Positions 34,581-43,750 are shown, counted from the stretch's first letter. The stretch: 64,000 bases of DNA from Muscardinus avellanarius (GCA_963383645.1 OY726578.1:20412092-20476091), one strand, 5' to 3'. Notes: generated by a model from the letters alone, not told the origin. Made by a program: numbers and translations.

Positions 34581-36123
34581 TATTGGGGATAGAACCAGGA
34601 AGGGGGGTTTCTTTTTGTGTGTGTGGTACTGGGGGTGGAACCCAGGGGCTTTTTACCTCCGGGCTATACTCCCAGACCTATTTTATACTTTATTTAGAAA
34701 CAGGGTCTCACTAAGTTGCCGAGAGCCTCGCTCAGTATCTGGGGCTGGCTTCGAACCTGTGCCGTCCTCCTGTCTCAGCCTCCCACGCGTGGAGATTACA
34801 AGCGTGCGCCACCACGCCCGGCTCTAGGATGGGGGGGGGTTTCCACCTCCCCAGCCCTATTTTATTTTTTCTTTTGAAACAGGGTCTCACTAAGTTGCTG
34901 AGGGCCTCGCTAAGCTGCTCAGGCTGCCTCAAATCTGAGGTCCTCCTGTCTCAGCCTCCCAAGTTCTAGGATCACAAGCGTGCACCATCACACCTGGCTT
35001 TATTTATTTCTTTTGGAACGGGGTCTGGCTAAGTTGCCGAGGGCCTCGCTAAGCTGCTGAGGCTGGCCTCAAATCTGAGGTCCTCCTGTCTCAGCCTCCC
35101 AAAGTTCTGGGATGACAGGCGGGCGCTGTCGTGCCTGCTCTTGGAACCCAGTTCCTGCAGTCAAGGTTGTCTACGCGAGCTCGCCAATGTCTGATAAAAG
35201 CAAACTGATACAAAAGTCCAGTTTTAGTTATTTGAGCTTTTGTGATGTTTCGTATCCCCTACGTCGGAGGGGCCCTTCGACACACGTGCCGGGGGCCCCC
35301 GTCCCCCCAACATACCTAAGTGGCACCGGATGCGGATGTTCGTGGGCCCGTAGTGCTCCGTGATCACCGTCCCGGGGCTCAGCACGGAGATGCACGCGTT
35401 CCCAAAAACATTGTTCCCAATACAGGTCCGAAGGCTCCCCAGCAAGCGGTACGTCCGTGGGCACTTCCTGCAGTTCCTGGGGACGCAAACGCCCTGGTTG
35501 ACCAAGTAAAAGGCGAACCACTCTCCGCTGGCGGTGCTGTTCATTTTCCAGCCCTGCGGGAGGCTGCAGTTTGAGAAGGCTTTGTAGAGGGTCTCGAACT
35601 CACAGAGGATGGTCTGGAAGTTCCGTTCCAGCAGCTCCACGTCGTGCTTCTGGGCGTCCCGGGAGAAGTAGGGCGTGGTGGGGAGGTCGGGCAGGAAGAA
35701 GACCTCGGGCTTCTGGATGGAGGGCCGGCTGCTGAGGTAGCGGCCCTGTTCGCGGATACCCTTGTGGATCCGGCCCATGCCCGACCAGGAGTAGCGCTTG
35801 GCATACTCCTGCAGGCTCTGGTAGAGCTTCTGGTTGAAGCCCTCGCCGTGGCTGCAGCGTGCGCACTCGGGCGCCTGGCAGTACGCGAAGCCGTTCTGCA
35901 GCCCGCCGGCGTCGGCCGCCTGCATGAGCGAGTTCACGGAGACGTAGGGCCGGGGCTGCTCCCGGCCGACGTGATAGCAGTACCACACGAACAGGACCAG
36001 CAGGCAGGCCACGGTGGCCACGGCGCTGGCGTCGCAGTCCCGCACCGACTGGATGCCCGAGGCGATGCGGTCCCGCAGGCCGTCCAGCGACCAGCTCCAG
36101 GCCGCCAGCCACGGCAGCGACAT
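25513..36123 (-). CDS. ASPHD2: ASPHD2, aspartate beta-hydroxylase domain-containing protein 2 (complete, spliced)
   Basis: Minus-strand coding region: 36123..35316, 28272..28159, 25622..25513, 1032 nt, 343 residues plus stop. All junctions are GT-AG and in phase. Recognised by near identity with mammalian ASPHD2. It is a predicted type II membrane protein. A hydrophobic anchor lies at about residues 34-50 ([17 protein letters not shown]). A Cys-rich segment at about 82-90 and a C-terminal aspartyl/asparaginyl beta-hydroxylase domain at about 150-330 follow. By comparison with aspartate beta-hydroxylase, the two iron ligands correspond to His257 (in EHYGPTN) and His302 (in FDDSFLH). Arg266 and His268 match its 2-oxoglutarate region. 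The substrate of ASPHD2 is not established. The start chosen is the ATG at 36123 before SLPWLAAW; the human long form has a further N-terminal extension that I cannot find here. The gene is intact. Confidence 0.97.
25749..26428 (+). mobile_element. SINE cluster of three copies plus a split right half
   Basis: Left half at 25749-25879; inner type B-related copy at 25880-26090 with a long A tail; another full copy at 26117-26325 with a long A tail; and a right half at 26360-26420 that may close the outermost copy. Confidence 0.75.
26438..26850. mobile_element. Plus SINE split by a minus type B SINE
   Basis: Outer plus-strand halves are at 26438-26550 and 26761-26850. The inner minus-strand type B copy is at 26556-26760. 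AGGGAGAT occurs on both sides of the insertion (about 26542 and 26761). Confidence 0.85.
27129..27320 (-). mobile_element. SINE with TTTA expansion inside
   Basis: Type A right half, then a (TTTA)n linker, then the left half; head damaged (CCACCACGCGAAGC). Confidence 0.8.
27401..28044 (-). mobile_element. Three SINEs nested at one target
   Basis: Outer right half at 27401-27475 and left half at 27929-28044. Two more minus-strand SINEs lie between, at 27488-27662 (internally deleted) and 27704-27909. The junction phrase CTACTGTGTTTTATTT, or a variant, is present at about 27463, 27662 and 27911. Confidence 0.8.
28063..28136 (+). repeat. (GA)n-(GT)n compound microsatellite next to the ASPHD2 exon
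   Basis: GA units to about 28093, then about 22 GT units to 28136. It is 22 bases from the exon boundary at 28159. Confidence 0.98.
28159..28272 (-). CDS. ASPHD2: ASPHD2 coding exon 2
   Basis: 114 nt bounded by CCTCACAG and GAAG/GTGGGT on the minus strand. It reads [18 protein letters not shown], then [12 protein letters not shown], carrying the second predicted iron ligand His302. A GT/GA microsatellite lies 22 bases inside the following intron. Confidence 0.97.
28838..28900 (+). repeat. (TG)n continued as (CG)n
   Basis: About 22 TG units pass into TGCGCGCGCGCGTGCACGCA. Confidence 0.97.
28899..29399. mobile_element. Minus SINE split by a plus SINE and (GGA)n
   Basis: Outer minus SINE halves are at 28899-28988 and 29264-29399. 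The inner plus SINE is at 28989-29175 and its tail has grown into (GGA)n. Confidence 0.8.
29175..29263 (+). repeat. (GGA)n purine tract
   Basis: About 88 bases of GGA with few AGA or GGG breaks. Confidence 0.97.
29611..30130 (+). mobile_element. SINE pair with an orphan right half
   Basis: Full type A SINE at 29611-29833; type B at 29839-30022 with a C7/A-rich tail; a further right half at 30059-30130. Confidence 0.8.
31097..31262 (+). mobile_element. SINE, 3'-truncated
   Basis: Intact head GCCGGGCGTGGTGGCGCACG; stops after GGGCGTAGCTTGGAGGG. Confidence 0.85.
31353..31398 (+). repeat. (AC)n microsatellite
   Basis: About 23 units. Confidence 0.98.
31556..31648 (+). mobile_element. Monomeric ID element
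   Basis: GGCTGGGGATGTGGCTCCGGG, CTAGCATGCACGAAGCCCTC, and TCTATCCCCAGCACCAC show the full tRNA-like ID body, including the anticodon-side part lacking in the dimers, with an AAC-rich tail. Confidence 0.85.
32008..32237 (+). mobile_element. SINE, type B, with a perfect 15-bp target duplication
   Basis: Element at 32022-32222. CAAATAGCCCTAAGA flanks it at 32008-32022 and 32223-32237. Full head and A-rich tail. Confidence 0.95.
32405..32600 (-). mobile_element. SINE, type B-related
   Basis: GGTGGTACTGGGGATGGAACC, then CTTCTACCTCCGGGC, then CTTAAGCCAGC; head ACCACGCCCAGC. Confidence 0.9.
32717..32942 (-). mobile_element. SINE with a (TG)n start
   Basis: A TG run at 32717-32742 leads into a diverged minus-strand SINE ending CCACCCACCACGCCC. 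Confidence 0.8.
33541..33952 (-). mobile_element. Old SINE followed by a type B SINE
   Basis: Old copy at 33541-33711; (TTTA)n at 33727-33763; type B at 33764-33952. CTTGACCT occurs just before the tail and just after the head of the second, a likely target duplication. Confidence 0.85.
34488..34580 (-). mobile_element. SINE right half with (TG)n
   Basis: Right half only at 34488-34545, then about 17 TG units. Confidence 0.75.
34611..35138 (-). mobile_element. Three adjacent minus SINEs
   Basis: Full copy at 34611-34823; copies lacking the outer right half at 34840-34999 and 35000-35138. The last ends 178 bases from the ASPHD2 exon donor. Confidence 0.8.
35316..36123 (-). CDS. ASPHD2: ASPHD2 coding exon 1 (gene exon 2)
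   Basis: 808 nt of coding sequence from ATG 36121-36123 to the donor CTTAG/GTATGT. It encodes residues 1-269 plus one base: the membrane anchor, the linker with [21 protein letters not shown], and the first catalytic-domain strands up to the first iron-binding His257 in EHYGPTN. The exon continues upstream as 5' UTR. Confidence 0.97.
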
Positions 36124-36417
36124 GGTCACCTGGGCGGCTGGACACTGGCGCTGCGGACGGTCAGTCCTCTGGGGTCCCGAGTGTCCCCGCGACGTGCCGG
36201 TCAGTATGGGGCACAGGGAAGGGCCGGGGCGGGAGGAGGCATGGCTGCCGCTGTCCCTGAGGCTGGCCCGAGGCTGGCATCGGTGAGCAACGAGGGGGGC
36301 GGCCCGGCCCACCACGCCACACCAGCGACAGTCACTGCGATGGGCGGGAAGGGGCGGGCTCACGTCACCTCGGCAGGTGGCGTTGGTGCCGTGCAAGGGT
36401 TTATAGGCGGTCCACAC
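36124..36417 (-). other. ASPHD2: ASPHD2 5' UTR part of exon 2
   Basis: On the minus strand a pyrimidine-rich acceptor (CTTTTTTGTCCCAG) lies at 36418-36431, so the exon should begin at 36417. The 294 bases to the ATG are open in the ASPHD2 frame, with no stop. The acceptor is inferred from sequence only. Confidence 0.7.
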
Positions 36418-36616
36418 CTGGGACAAAAAAGGGACACAAAAACAGCGTGAGCGTCACACCTCGGAAAGTCCTCAGCAGGAAGACACAGCCTCGGACAATT
36501 GTGCAAGGCCCTGGAATTCTGCAATACCCTCATTATCAGCTCCCCATTTGCCGGCCACCTCCCTTCCCCAAAAGGCCAGTAGGGCTAGGTGATAAACCAG
36601 CAGCCCCACCTCCTTT

Positions 36617-36980
36617 GTTCTTTTGGTACTGGGGATGGAACCCAGGGGCGTTCTACCTCCGAGCGACACCCCCAGCCCTGTTTTTTATTCTTTATTTGAA
36701 ACAGGGTCTCACTGAGTTGCAAAGGGCCTCACTAAGTAGTAGCTGAGGCTGGCTGCGAACCGCGATCCTCCTGTCTCAGCCTCCCGAATGCTGGGATGAC
36801 AGGCGTGCGCCTCCATACACACAGGAGGACTGTGGTTCGCGGACAGCCTCAGCTACTTAGCGAGGCCCTCTGCAACTCGGTGAGACCCTGTTTCAAAATA
36901 AAGAACAAAAAATAGGCCTGGGGGTGTAGCTCGGAGGTAGGAGCCCCTGGGTCCCATCCCCAGTACTGCCAAAAAAAATA
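36617..36980. mobile_element. Inverted pair of SINEs
   Basis: Minus type A at 36617-36815 and plus type A at 36820-36980 (head missing), head to head with a 4-base gap. They could pair in the ASPHD2 pre-mRNA. Confidence 0.85.
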
Positions 36981-37480
36981 AAAGGTAGGATGAGAGCCCA
37001 AGGGTCATGCTGGCCAAGCCCCAAGGACCGTGGCGGCGCTTCCCAGGGCCCTGTGGAACGCTTGGTCGGTCTTGCTTTTTCCAGTCTGACGGGAACAGCC
37101 AGGTGTATATCCCACTACCATCTGAACAGATGGGGAAAAGCTCCCCATTCCCGTCCCGTGGGGTTTTCTAGTTTGGCCTAGAAAACTTTTGTGGCAGGGC
37201 AGGGAAGTTCTGAGCCCTAACTGGAGGAAGCCGCGGCGCTAACCCTTGGGGAGTCTCTTCCTCTAGGTCTCAGGTTCTCCCATCTATCGCATGGACGTAT
37301 CTCCTTGGCTGAGGATGCATGACGGTGGACAGGAAACACGCATGCGTGCTGCTGACTGCCGGGACCCGCAGCAGCCATCTTTGATGAGCCAGTGAGCCAA
37401 AGGTGGGGTGCAAAAGGAAGGACTCAGGCCTCCCTCCGATCCCAACAGCCACGTGCAAATCCCGAAGGCTCTTCTGAAGC

Positions 37481-37549
37481 GACTTTTCTGTCCCCAGACT
37501 TTTCTGTCCCCAGACTTTTCTGTCCCCAGACTTTTCTGTCCCCAGACTT
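37481..37549 (+). repeat. 16-bp tandem repeat, four perfect copies
   Basis: GACTTTTCTGTCCCCA repeated four times (37481-37544), then GACTT. Confidence 0.97.
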
Positions 37550-38629
37550 GCCAAGCAAAACAATAACAGACAAAACAAAACAAAACAAATACTAAAAGGG
37601 TAGGTGTTCAGTAACTGTCCACCGGCTTCTCCCGAGTTTGAGTTGAATACAAAATCACTTGACTGTGATGTTTAGTAAGTCAAAAAACACATGCACTGAA
37701 TATTTATGTTTTTTTTTTTATATTTCTAGGAAAAATACCAGAGCAGGGAGGTTAGAAGCTACATTCTTTTCCCTCTCTTGCTAGCCCTCAATTTCTTCTC
37801 AGATACAGGAGAAGAGGCAGAGGCCGGCCCCACTGGCTGTTGGGGCTCGTGCCCCCCCACATGTCCCCTGAATTATGTCATAACTGGAAGCTGCTTCCTC
37901 TTTAGGAAAGCGGGAGGCAGATCAGATGAAAGGTGTCTTGTTTACACACCTTCTCAAAAGCAGAACCCCAGGATTCCTGAAATTCAGCGTGAGACTATCT
38001 TCAGCGTGATAGCAGGCACTGTTGGGAAAAGGATTTCCCCCAACACTGTGCGAACCCCCTAATTAGAACTCTGACTCTCTCTCTCTCTCTCTGGAGCAGG
38101 GTTGTTTGTTGTTATTATTTCTTGAGCAGTCTAAGAGTGAGAGGGTGATAATTTAACACACACCTGTTAAGTGCTAGTTCCCATCAGCCCTGCTAATTGC
38201 CCAAGTCAATGGAAATAGACACAGAAAACCGGGTAGAAGAAAAGGGACCTGTCCACTGGCCGCCCCCTAGCCGGCCCTCTCCTCGCTCAGCCTCGTTTTC
38301 TGCAGACCCCACCGGTAGCTCACCCGAGGCCCAGCAGTAAACAAAGCCTGTAAAGGACCCGGATGCCCCAGACCCCAGCTTTGGGGGGGCCCCATGATCA
38401 GTCCCAGGACCCAGCGCTGAAGTGGAGAACAGTCACCTTTAGCCCAAATAAGTGACAGACCCTTTGCCCTGCGGTGTGTCTACCAGCCCGCGGCTGATCT
38501 GTACCAGTGAAAGAACCCTTCGCATCGGAGGATGGCTGGCTGCTTATTAAACTGTGCTTCAAATATTTAACCCTCACGGTCCCGAGGGACAGCCCTCCCA
38601 CCCCACAGAGGGGAGGCGATGACTCCCCC

Positions 38630-38630
<1 letters not shown>

Positions 38631-38675
<45 letters not shown>
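38631..38675 (+). repeat. (AC)n microsatellite
   Basis: About 22 units in the ASPHD2 first intron. Confidence 0.98.
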
Positions 38676-38678
<3 letters not shown>

Positions 38679-39239
38679 CTCGCAGGGACACCAGTAACTC
38701 CCAGCTTTCTGTTCATTTCCCTGGTCCTGTCCCCACCAGGGATGGAGGCCTCTAGCCCCTCTTCTAATGACATGCAAGCCCTGGAGCTTAAAGGTCAGTT
38801 GGCCCCGGGGAATAAGGTCTAAATCCAACTCCCATCAAACAGAACTTCTGACAGAAGGACTGCCCGCCTGGGGACAGTCGGCCTGACCCAGTTAACCCGG
38901 CTCAGACCTGCGGCCAAAGAGGCTACCCAGGGCTAAAGAGCTTCGTGGCCACCCTCAGGAGGAGGCCACGCGCCCTGGACACCACCAGGTGTGCGAGGCG
39001 GGGCATCCCTGGGCTCGGGAGCCGGCAGCTGCCCGGGGCCAGCCTTCCCCGAGGGATCTTCCCTCCACACCCAGCACCCACCGCCTTGGGGAGGGTAGAT
39101 GGTGACCACCAGGATGTCAGGGGCGAGGATGCAGGGCCAGTGAGGGTGAGTAGGAAAAAAGTGGGCGATTGGCTAAGACCAGGGCAGGAGGTTATGGCGC
39201 AGGATGGCTCCTGGGACCAGGAGGTAGGTTCCCCGGGAA

Positions 39240-39540
39240 AGAGAGGGGGGTGATGCTGAGGGCTGGGGGAGGGGAGGGCAGGCGAGGAGCGGGGGCTCCC
39301 GGGGAGGAGGTGATGGGGGAGGGGACTGCGACGGGGAGAGGAGGAGGGGGGAGAAGTAGGAGGAGGAGGAGGAAGAGGAGAAGGAGAAGGAGGAGGGAAG
39401 GAAAGAGGAGGAGGAGGGAGAGGAGAGGGGAAAGAGGAGGAGGAGGAGAAGGAGAAGGAGGAGGAGGAGGAGGAGGAGGAGGAGGAGGAGGAGGAGGAGG
39501 AGGAGGAGGAGGCGGAGGAGGAGGAGGAGAGGGAGGAGGG
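39240..39540 (+). repeat. Long GGA/GA purine tract beside the ASPHD2 promoter
   Basis: Almost pure purine on the plus strand; the core 39355-39537 is GGA/GAA/AGG repeats. It lies in intron 1 about 200 bases from the exon 1 donor. Confidence 0.95.
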
Positions 39541-39739
39541 TGATGGCCCGGCCGGCCGCGATTCCACCCCTGGCCGCGGCGCTCCGCACCTAGCGAGCGC
39601 TGGGCAGCGGGCCGGGCCCGGCGAGGATGCAGGAGCAGATGTCCCAGCGCATCCTCGGCGTCGCGGGGCTGGGGACCGCGGGCCTGCCAGCCTCCCGGCC
39701 GCGCCGCCCTCCCGCCCCGCAGCCCGGAGCCGCCCTTAC

Positions 39740-39900
39740 CTGGCCTGGGCTCGGGGCGATGCCAGGGCCGCCCCCTGCCCGCGCCGCGGAGCCACCCGCC
39801 GGCTGCTGCCGGCCCACGCCGCCCGCGCGGAGCTGAGCTGACGCCGCGCTGCGCTCCGCGGGGCCGCGGGGACCACAACTCCCACAATGCCGCGCGCGGC
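39740..39900 (-). other. ASPHD2: ASPHD2 non-coding exon 1 (predicted)
   Basis: On the minus strand GGCCAG/GTAAGG gives a strong donor at 39738-39739 within a CpG island, opposite the acceptor at 36418. This matches the known layout of one leader exon before three coding exons. The upstream end is set loosely at the promoter motif. Confidence 0.65.
39872..39890 (+). promoter_or_regulatory. ZNF143/SBS-like motif in the ASPHD2 promoter
   Basis: ACCACAACTCCCACAATGC fits the known ZNF143 (Staf) binding motif ACTACAATTCCCAGAATGC, with most positions equal and the TCCCA core intact. It lies within 150 bases of the predicted exon 1 donor. Confidence 0.7.
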
Positions 39901-40000
39901 CGCGGAGGGGGCGGGGCCTGGCCGCACGTGCACCTGCCGCGCAGCCCCGCCCCGCCCCGGCCGAGCGCGCCCCCGCCAGGCGGTCGGCGGGCGGGGGGGG

Positions 40001-40869
40001 GGGGCCTGGAGCCTCTGCCTCCCTGCTCCTCCTGCTTCTCAGCATCCTCCATCCCTCTCCCCAGCATCCTCGCCCTCTCTGCTGCCGCGGATAGGCCCGC
40101 TCATCAGGCCCTTGGGAGCCCCCTCGGGTACCAGGGATGAGACCCCACGGCCCACGGGACCCCGGCCCCCTGGAAGCTCCGCAGACAGCTGGCGTCACCT
40201 CGGTGCCTGGTCAGTCGTGGAGCTGGTCAGTCGTGCGGGGCCACAGGGAGCCCCGGCCTAGCCCGGGGCGGACAAGTGGCCGCCGTCATCAACCACTGAA
40301 TCCACGGTCGCCCCCGCCGCGCAGAAGAGGACGGGGCGGAGGAGCCCGCAGCCCCGACCTGATGGGGGCCATGGCTCCCGGGAGAAGCGAGGCTGAGCGA
40401 GGCCTGCGGGAGAGAAAAAGCCCACGGGGTGGTGGGATGTTTATGGGCTCCGGTGGAACAATGCGCGGGGGATCTGGAAGCAGGGCGTGGGACGGCCTGC
40501 CCACAGCCCATCTGTCCCCGTCCTAGAACTGCTTCCATGTCCCCAAATTCATCTCCATCGTGGCCGGAATCTCTCTCATTTCTGTTCGGGAGCCGCGTCT
40601 CAGCCCGGGCCCAGAATCCGCGAGGTCCTGGACCTCAGAGCCTGCCCCTATCCTGGCGGCCTAGGACCCACCTCCTCCCTGCCTCGAACCCTCCGCCACC
40701 TGCCAGAACCTGTCCGTCGAATCATCTCTCCCCTTTCAGAACTCCAAAGGCAGAAGAAAACTTTTTTTCCCACCCTTTCATTCTACTAAAATAACCCCAA
40801 ATATGTATACTGGCAAACCGCAAAACGCACTCAGATTTGCTCAAAGTGTGGTCGTCAAAACGAGCATCC
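40001..40869. other. GC-rich upstream flank of ASPHD2
   Basis: Declining CpG density and no repeat. Several ORFs cross it but none shows a domain. A divergent transcript from the CpG island is possible but not shown. Confidence 0.4.
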
Positions 40870-41252
40870 TTTTGTGTGTGTGGTACTGGGGGTGAAACCC
40901 AGGGATGTTCTACCTCTGAGTTACGCCCCCAGCTCTATTTCATTTATTTATTTTTAACAGAGGGTCACTAAGTTGCTGAGGGCCTTGCTAAATGGCTAAG
41001 GCTGGTCTCCAATCTGCAATTCTCCCATCTCAGCCTCCGAAATACTTGGATTACAGGCGAGCGTGCATGTGTGTGTTCAACTCAGGGGCATTCTACCTCC
41101 AAGCTGCGCCCTCATCCCTTTTTATTATTATTATTATTTTAACTTTGGAACAGGGTCTCGCTAGGTTGCTGAGGCTGGTCTCGAACCTGTGATCCTTCTG
41201 TCACGGTCTCTCAAGTACTGGGATTACAGGCATGTGCCACCATGTCTGACTG
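40870..41252 (-). mobile_element. Two adjacent minus SINEs
   Basis: Copy 1 at 40870-41068 and copy 2 at 41069-41252, the latter with a TTA-repeat linker; both diverged. Confidence 0.8.
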
Positions 41253-42139
41253 AGGATGCCCCTTCTTACCGGCAGCCTAAGAGCAGGTGAAGATGAAAGT
41301 CGGAGAAGGCAGCGAGGTGTTTGTCCCCCGCATGTTTAGAAAGCTGTTCCAATTTTGCCTTCTCCAAGGGCTTTTAAGCATTCTGTCTGAGCTCACACAT
41401 GGCAGACTAGGGAGAGAAAAAAAAAAAAAGCTATGTTTCCTCTAGTTGTAGATAAGTCTTTCCTTTCTGGATCACACCATGTGCAGTGCATTATGAATTA
41501 ATATTGTCTATAAATCCTACAATTATTTTTGACCGGAGCAATTATGCCGCTCTGCCTTTTGCTAGGAGTGTTTATTTGTTCAAGGGCAATCAGACACACA
41601 CGATTCTGCTGACCCAGTTGCACATTTTATTGTTTTTAATTTGCTGGGAGTCGTGGAAAGTGAAAAGGACCCGGGCCTCTGTCAAGCCCGGGTGACCTCA
41701 GGAGGTGAGCTGACGCTGGAGCCGGGTGTCCAGGCCTGCAGAGGGCACTCGGGGTGACAGCCCCAGATAAGCTGTCACTGAGCTAATGGAGGAGCCCAGA
41801 CGAGGAGGCCCGAGTGCGTCTAGATGGCCTGCCTTCTGCTCAGCTGCGCTGTGCCCCCTCCTCTCCGTGTCTCGTCTAGGGCAGTCGTTCCAGTCCACTC
41901 TGAGAGATGTAACGTATCATCACACCATCTTGCGCACCCATGAGGTCCACCCAGCTCCCTCCACCTGCAGACGGAGTCACCAGGGACCCAGAGAGACAGT
42001 TTGCCTGGCTCCATCAAGGTCACAACAACTCAGTAGAGGAGGTGCAGACTCTAGAGAAGGTTCCTTTCATGCATTAAAAGGAAGTGGTGTGGCAATGTTT
42101 GTTAAGGCCGTAGATTGTGAATACATTAAGAACCTACAA
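41253..42139. other. Unique intergenic sequence
   Basis: No repeat or gene recognised. AT-rich near 41400-41640, then GC-richer. Confidence 0.4.
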
Positions 42140-42343
42140 TTTGAAGCCCAGGCGTGCCTGTACCCCGGCGCTCGGGAGGCCGAGGCAGAAGGATGGGAAA
42201 TCTGAGACCAGCCAGGGTAACTTAGCAAGACGCTGTCTCAGTGTACAAGAAAAAGGGCTGGGGGTGTAGCTCAGTGGTAGAGTATTTGCTTTGCATGCGC
42301 GAAGCTCTGAGTTCGACCCCCAGCATGGCAAAAAGAAAAAAGA
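42140..42343 (+). mobile_element. SINE carrying a full-length ID half
   Basis: Old left half at 42140-42240; the right half 42256-42335 reads GGGTGTAGCTCAGTGGTAGA, TTGCATGCGCGAAGC, GAGTTCGACCCCCAGC. It keeps A-box and B-box promoter motifs. Confidence 0.85.
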
Positions 42344-42344
42344 G

Positions 42345-43160
42345 ATGCAGATCAAAACTACCCTGGGATTTCACCTCACTCCAACTCGAATGGCAATCAT
42401 TCAAAACACAACAGCAGATGCCGGCGAGGATGCGGAGAAGTGGGAACTCTAAGACCTTGTTGGTGGGATTGCAAATTAGTGCAACCACTTTGGAAAACAG
42501 TTATGGAGGATCCTCAGAAGAATGGGAACAGACCTACCATATGATCCATATGATTCTTGGTATCTACCCAAAACAATGGAAACCAAACCACTAAGCTAAT
42601 GCACGTGTATCTATGTTCACAGCCGCACAATTCTCCACAGCCAAACTGTGGAACCAGCCAAGATGTCCATCAACAGATGAGTGGATTACAAACCTGTGGG
42701 ATACGTACACAATGGAATTTTACTCAGCCATACATAAAGAAGAACAAAATTACATCATTTTTACAGAGAAATGGATGGGACTGGAGAACTTTATGTAAGT
42801 GAGATTAGTCAGTCACAAAAAGTAAAATATCCTGATATGCGGAAGCTAGGGAGAAAAAGGGTCCTAGGATGAACTGTAGACGAAGGAGGAGAAACCACAG
42901 ATGAGCAAATAAGGCGACCTAACTGAGGGGGATGGAGGGGGAGAGGGAAATTCCCTAATGCACATGATGTTCATTCACAAACACACCAAAGTCCATCACT
43001 GGGCCAAACATGAGAAGGAGGGAAGGGGAGGGGATGGCGTGGGGATCGGGGACGGGCTACAGGAGTGATGTGTGCGTGTACGCCTCCACCATCTTGTGCC
43101 CCATCAAGATGTATGACCCCAACGCACCAATAAAAAGAATGCACACACACAAAAAGAAAA
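42345..43160 (+). mobile_element. L1 LINE 3' fragment
   Basis: Typical L1 3'-end phrases: GATGCGGAGAAGTGGGAAC, TTTGGAAAACAGTTATGG, CCAAGATGTCCATCAACAG, CACAATGGAATTTTACTCAG, and AAATGGATGGGACTGGAGAA. It ends with an AATAAAAAG tail. 5'-truncated, no ORF kept. Confidence 0.9.
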
Positions 43161-43314
43161 GAATCACTTATACTGCTCTCTCCCTCTCTAGAGAAATTCG
43201 AGTATGGAGAAACAGTTGTGTTTTCATATGATACAATACTGTGACTGCTATTAGAAACCAGATGCTAGATGTATGTGTGAGAGCACACGTAAACTTCCTA
43301 AACCGACTACAAAC

Positions 43315-43639
43315 TGAGCCAGGCGTGGTGGCGCACGCTCGTCCTCCCGGTAATTGGGAGGCTGAGACAGGAGGATGGTGGTTCGCAGCCCGTCTCAGCT
43401 ACTCAGTGAAGCCCGCCACAACTTAGTGAGACCCTGTTTCAAAATAAATAATAAGCCGGGTGTGGTGGTGCACGCTTGTAATCCCCACGCTTGGGAGGCG
43501 GAGACAGGAGGATCGTGCAGGTTCGAAGCCAGCCGTGCTGGCTTAAGAGACTCTGTTTCCAAATAAAAATATATAAAAAAATAGGTCTGGGAGTGTAGTC
43601 TGGAGGTAGAAGGGCTTCCAGGAACCCCAGTACCACCCA

Positions 43640-43684
<45 letters not shown>

Positions 43685-43750
43685 TATTATTATTATAAAA
43701 ATTAGGGCTGGGGATATAGCTCGGAGGTAGAATGCCCCTGGGTCCAATCC

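Larger units (their letters stand above)
28273..35315 (-). other. ASPHD2: ASPHD2 intron between coding exons 1 and 2
   Basis: About 7 kb with many SINEs in both orientations and several microsatellites. Unique stretches at 28300-28830, 29400-29610, 30190-31090, 31650-32020, 32943-33540 and 33955-34480 show no exon that I can support. Confidence 0.85.
36418..39739 (-). other. ASPHD2: ASPHD2 first intron (5' UTR intron)
   Basis: About 3.3 kb. It contains an inverted SINE pair, a 16-bp tandem repeat, a CA microsatellite and a long GGA tract close to exon 1. 37000-37480 and 37600-38620 are unique sequence without a recognised gene. Confidence 0.65.
39560..40000 (-). promoter_or_regulatory. ASPHD2: CpG-island promoter of ASPHD2
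   Basis: Dense CpG around the predicted first exon, without a TATA box. It contains GC boxes (GGGGCGGGGCC at 39907-39917 and repeated CCCCGCCCC at 39945-39958) and a ZNF143-like site. This is typical of a broadly expressed TATA-less promoter. Direction is inferred from the gene. Confidence 0.75.

Noticed and set aside
36424..36426. Upstream ATG in frame with ASPHD2
   Set aside because: It lies beyond the strong acceptor at 36418, inside the predicted intron, so it should not be in the mature transcript.
35644..36450. 268-codon plus-strand ORF opposite ASPHD2
   Set aside because: Antisense shadow of the real ASPHD2 exon.
37481..37549. CRISPR-like array
   Set aside because: Units are contiguous with no spacers, and the DNA is vertebrate.
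39192..40067. Long minus-strand ORF through the ASPHD2 promoter
   Set aside because: Proline/serine/arginine runs come from the GGA repeat and CpG-rich DNA; there is no domain. Only the in-frame openness of the 5' UTR is kept as a finding.
42256..42335. tRNA gene
   Set aside because: tRNA-like boxes are present, but it is joined to a SINE left half and lacks a foldable acceptor stem; it is an ID element.
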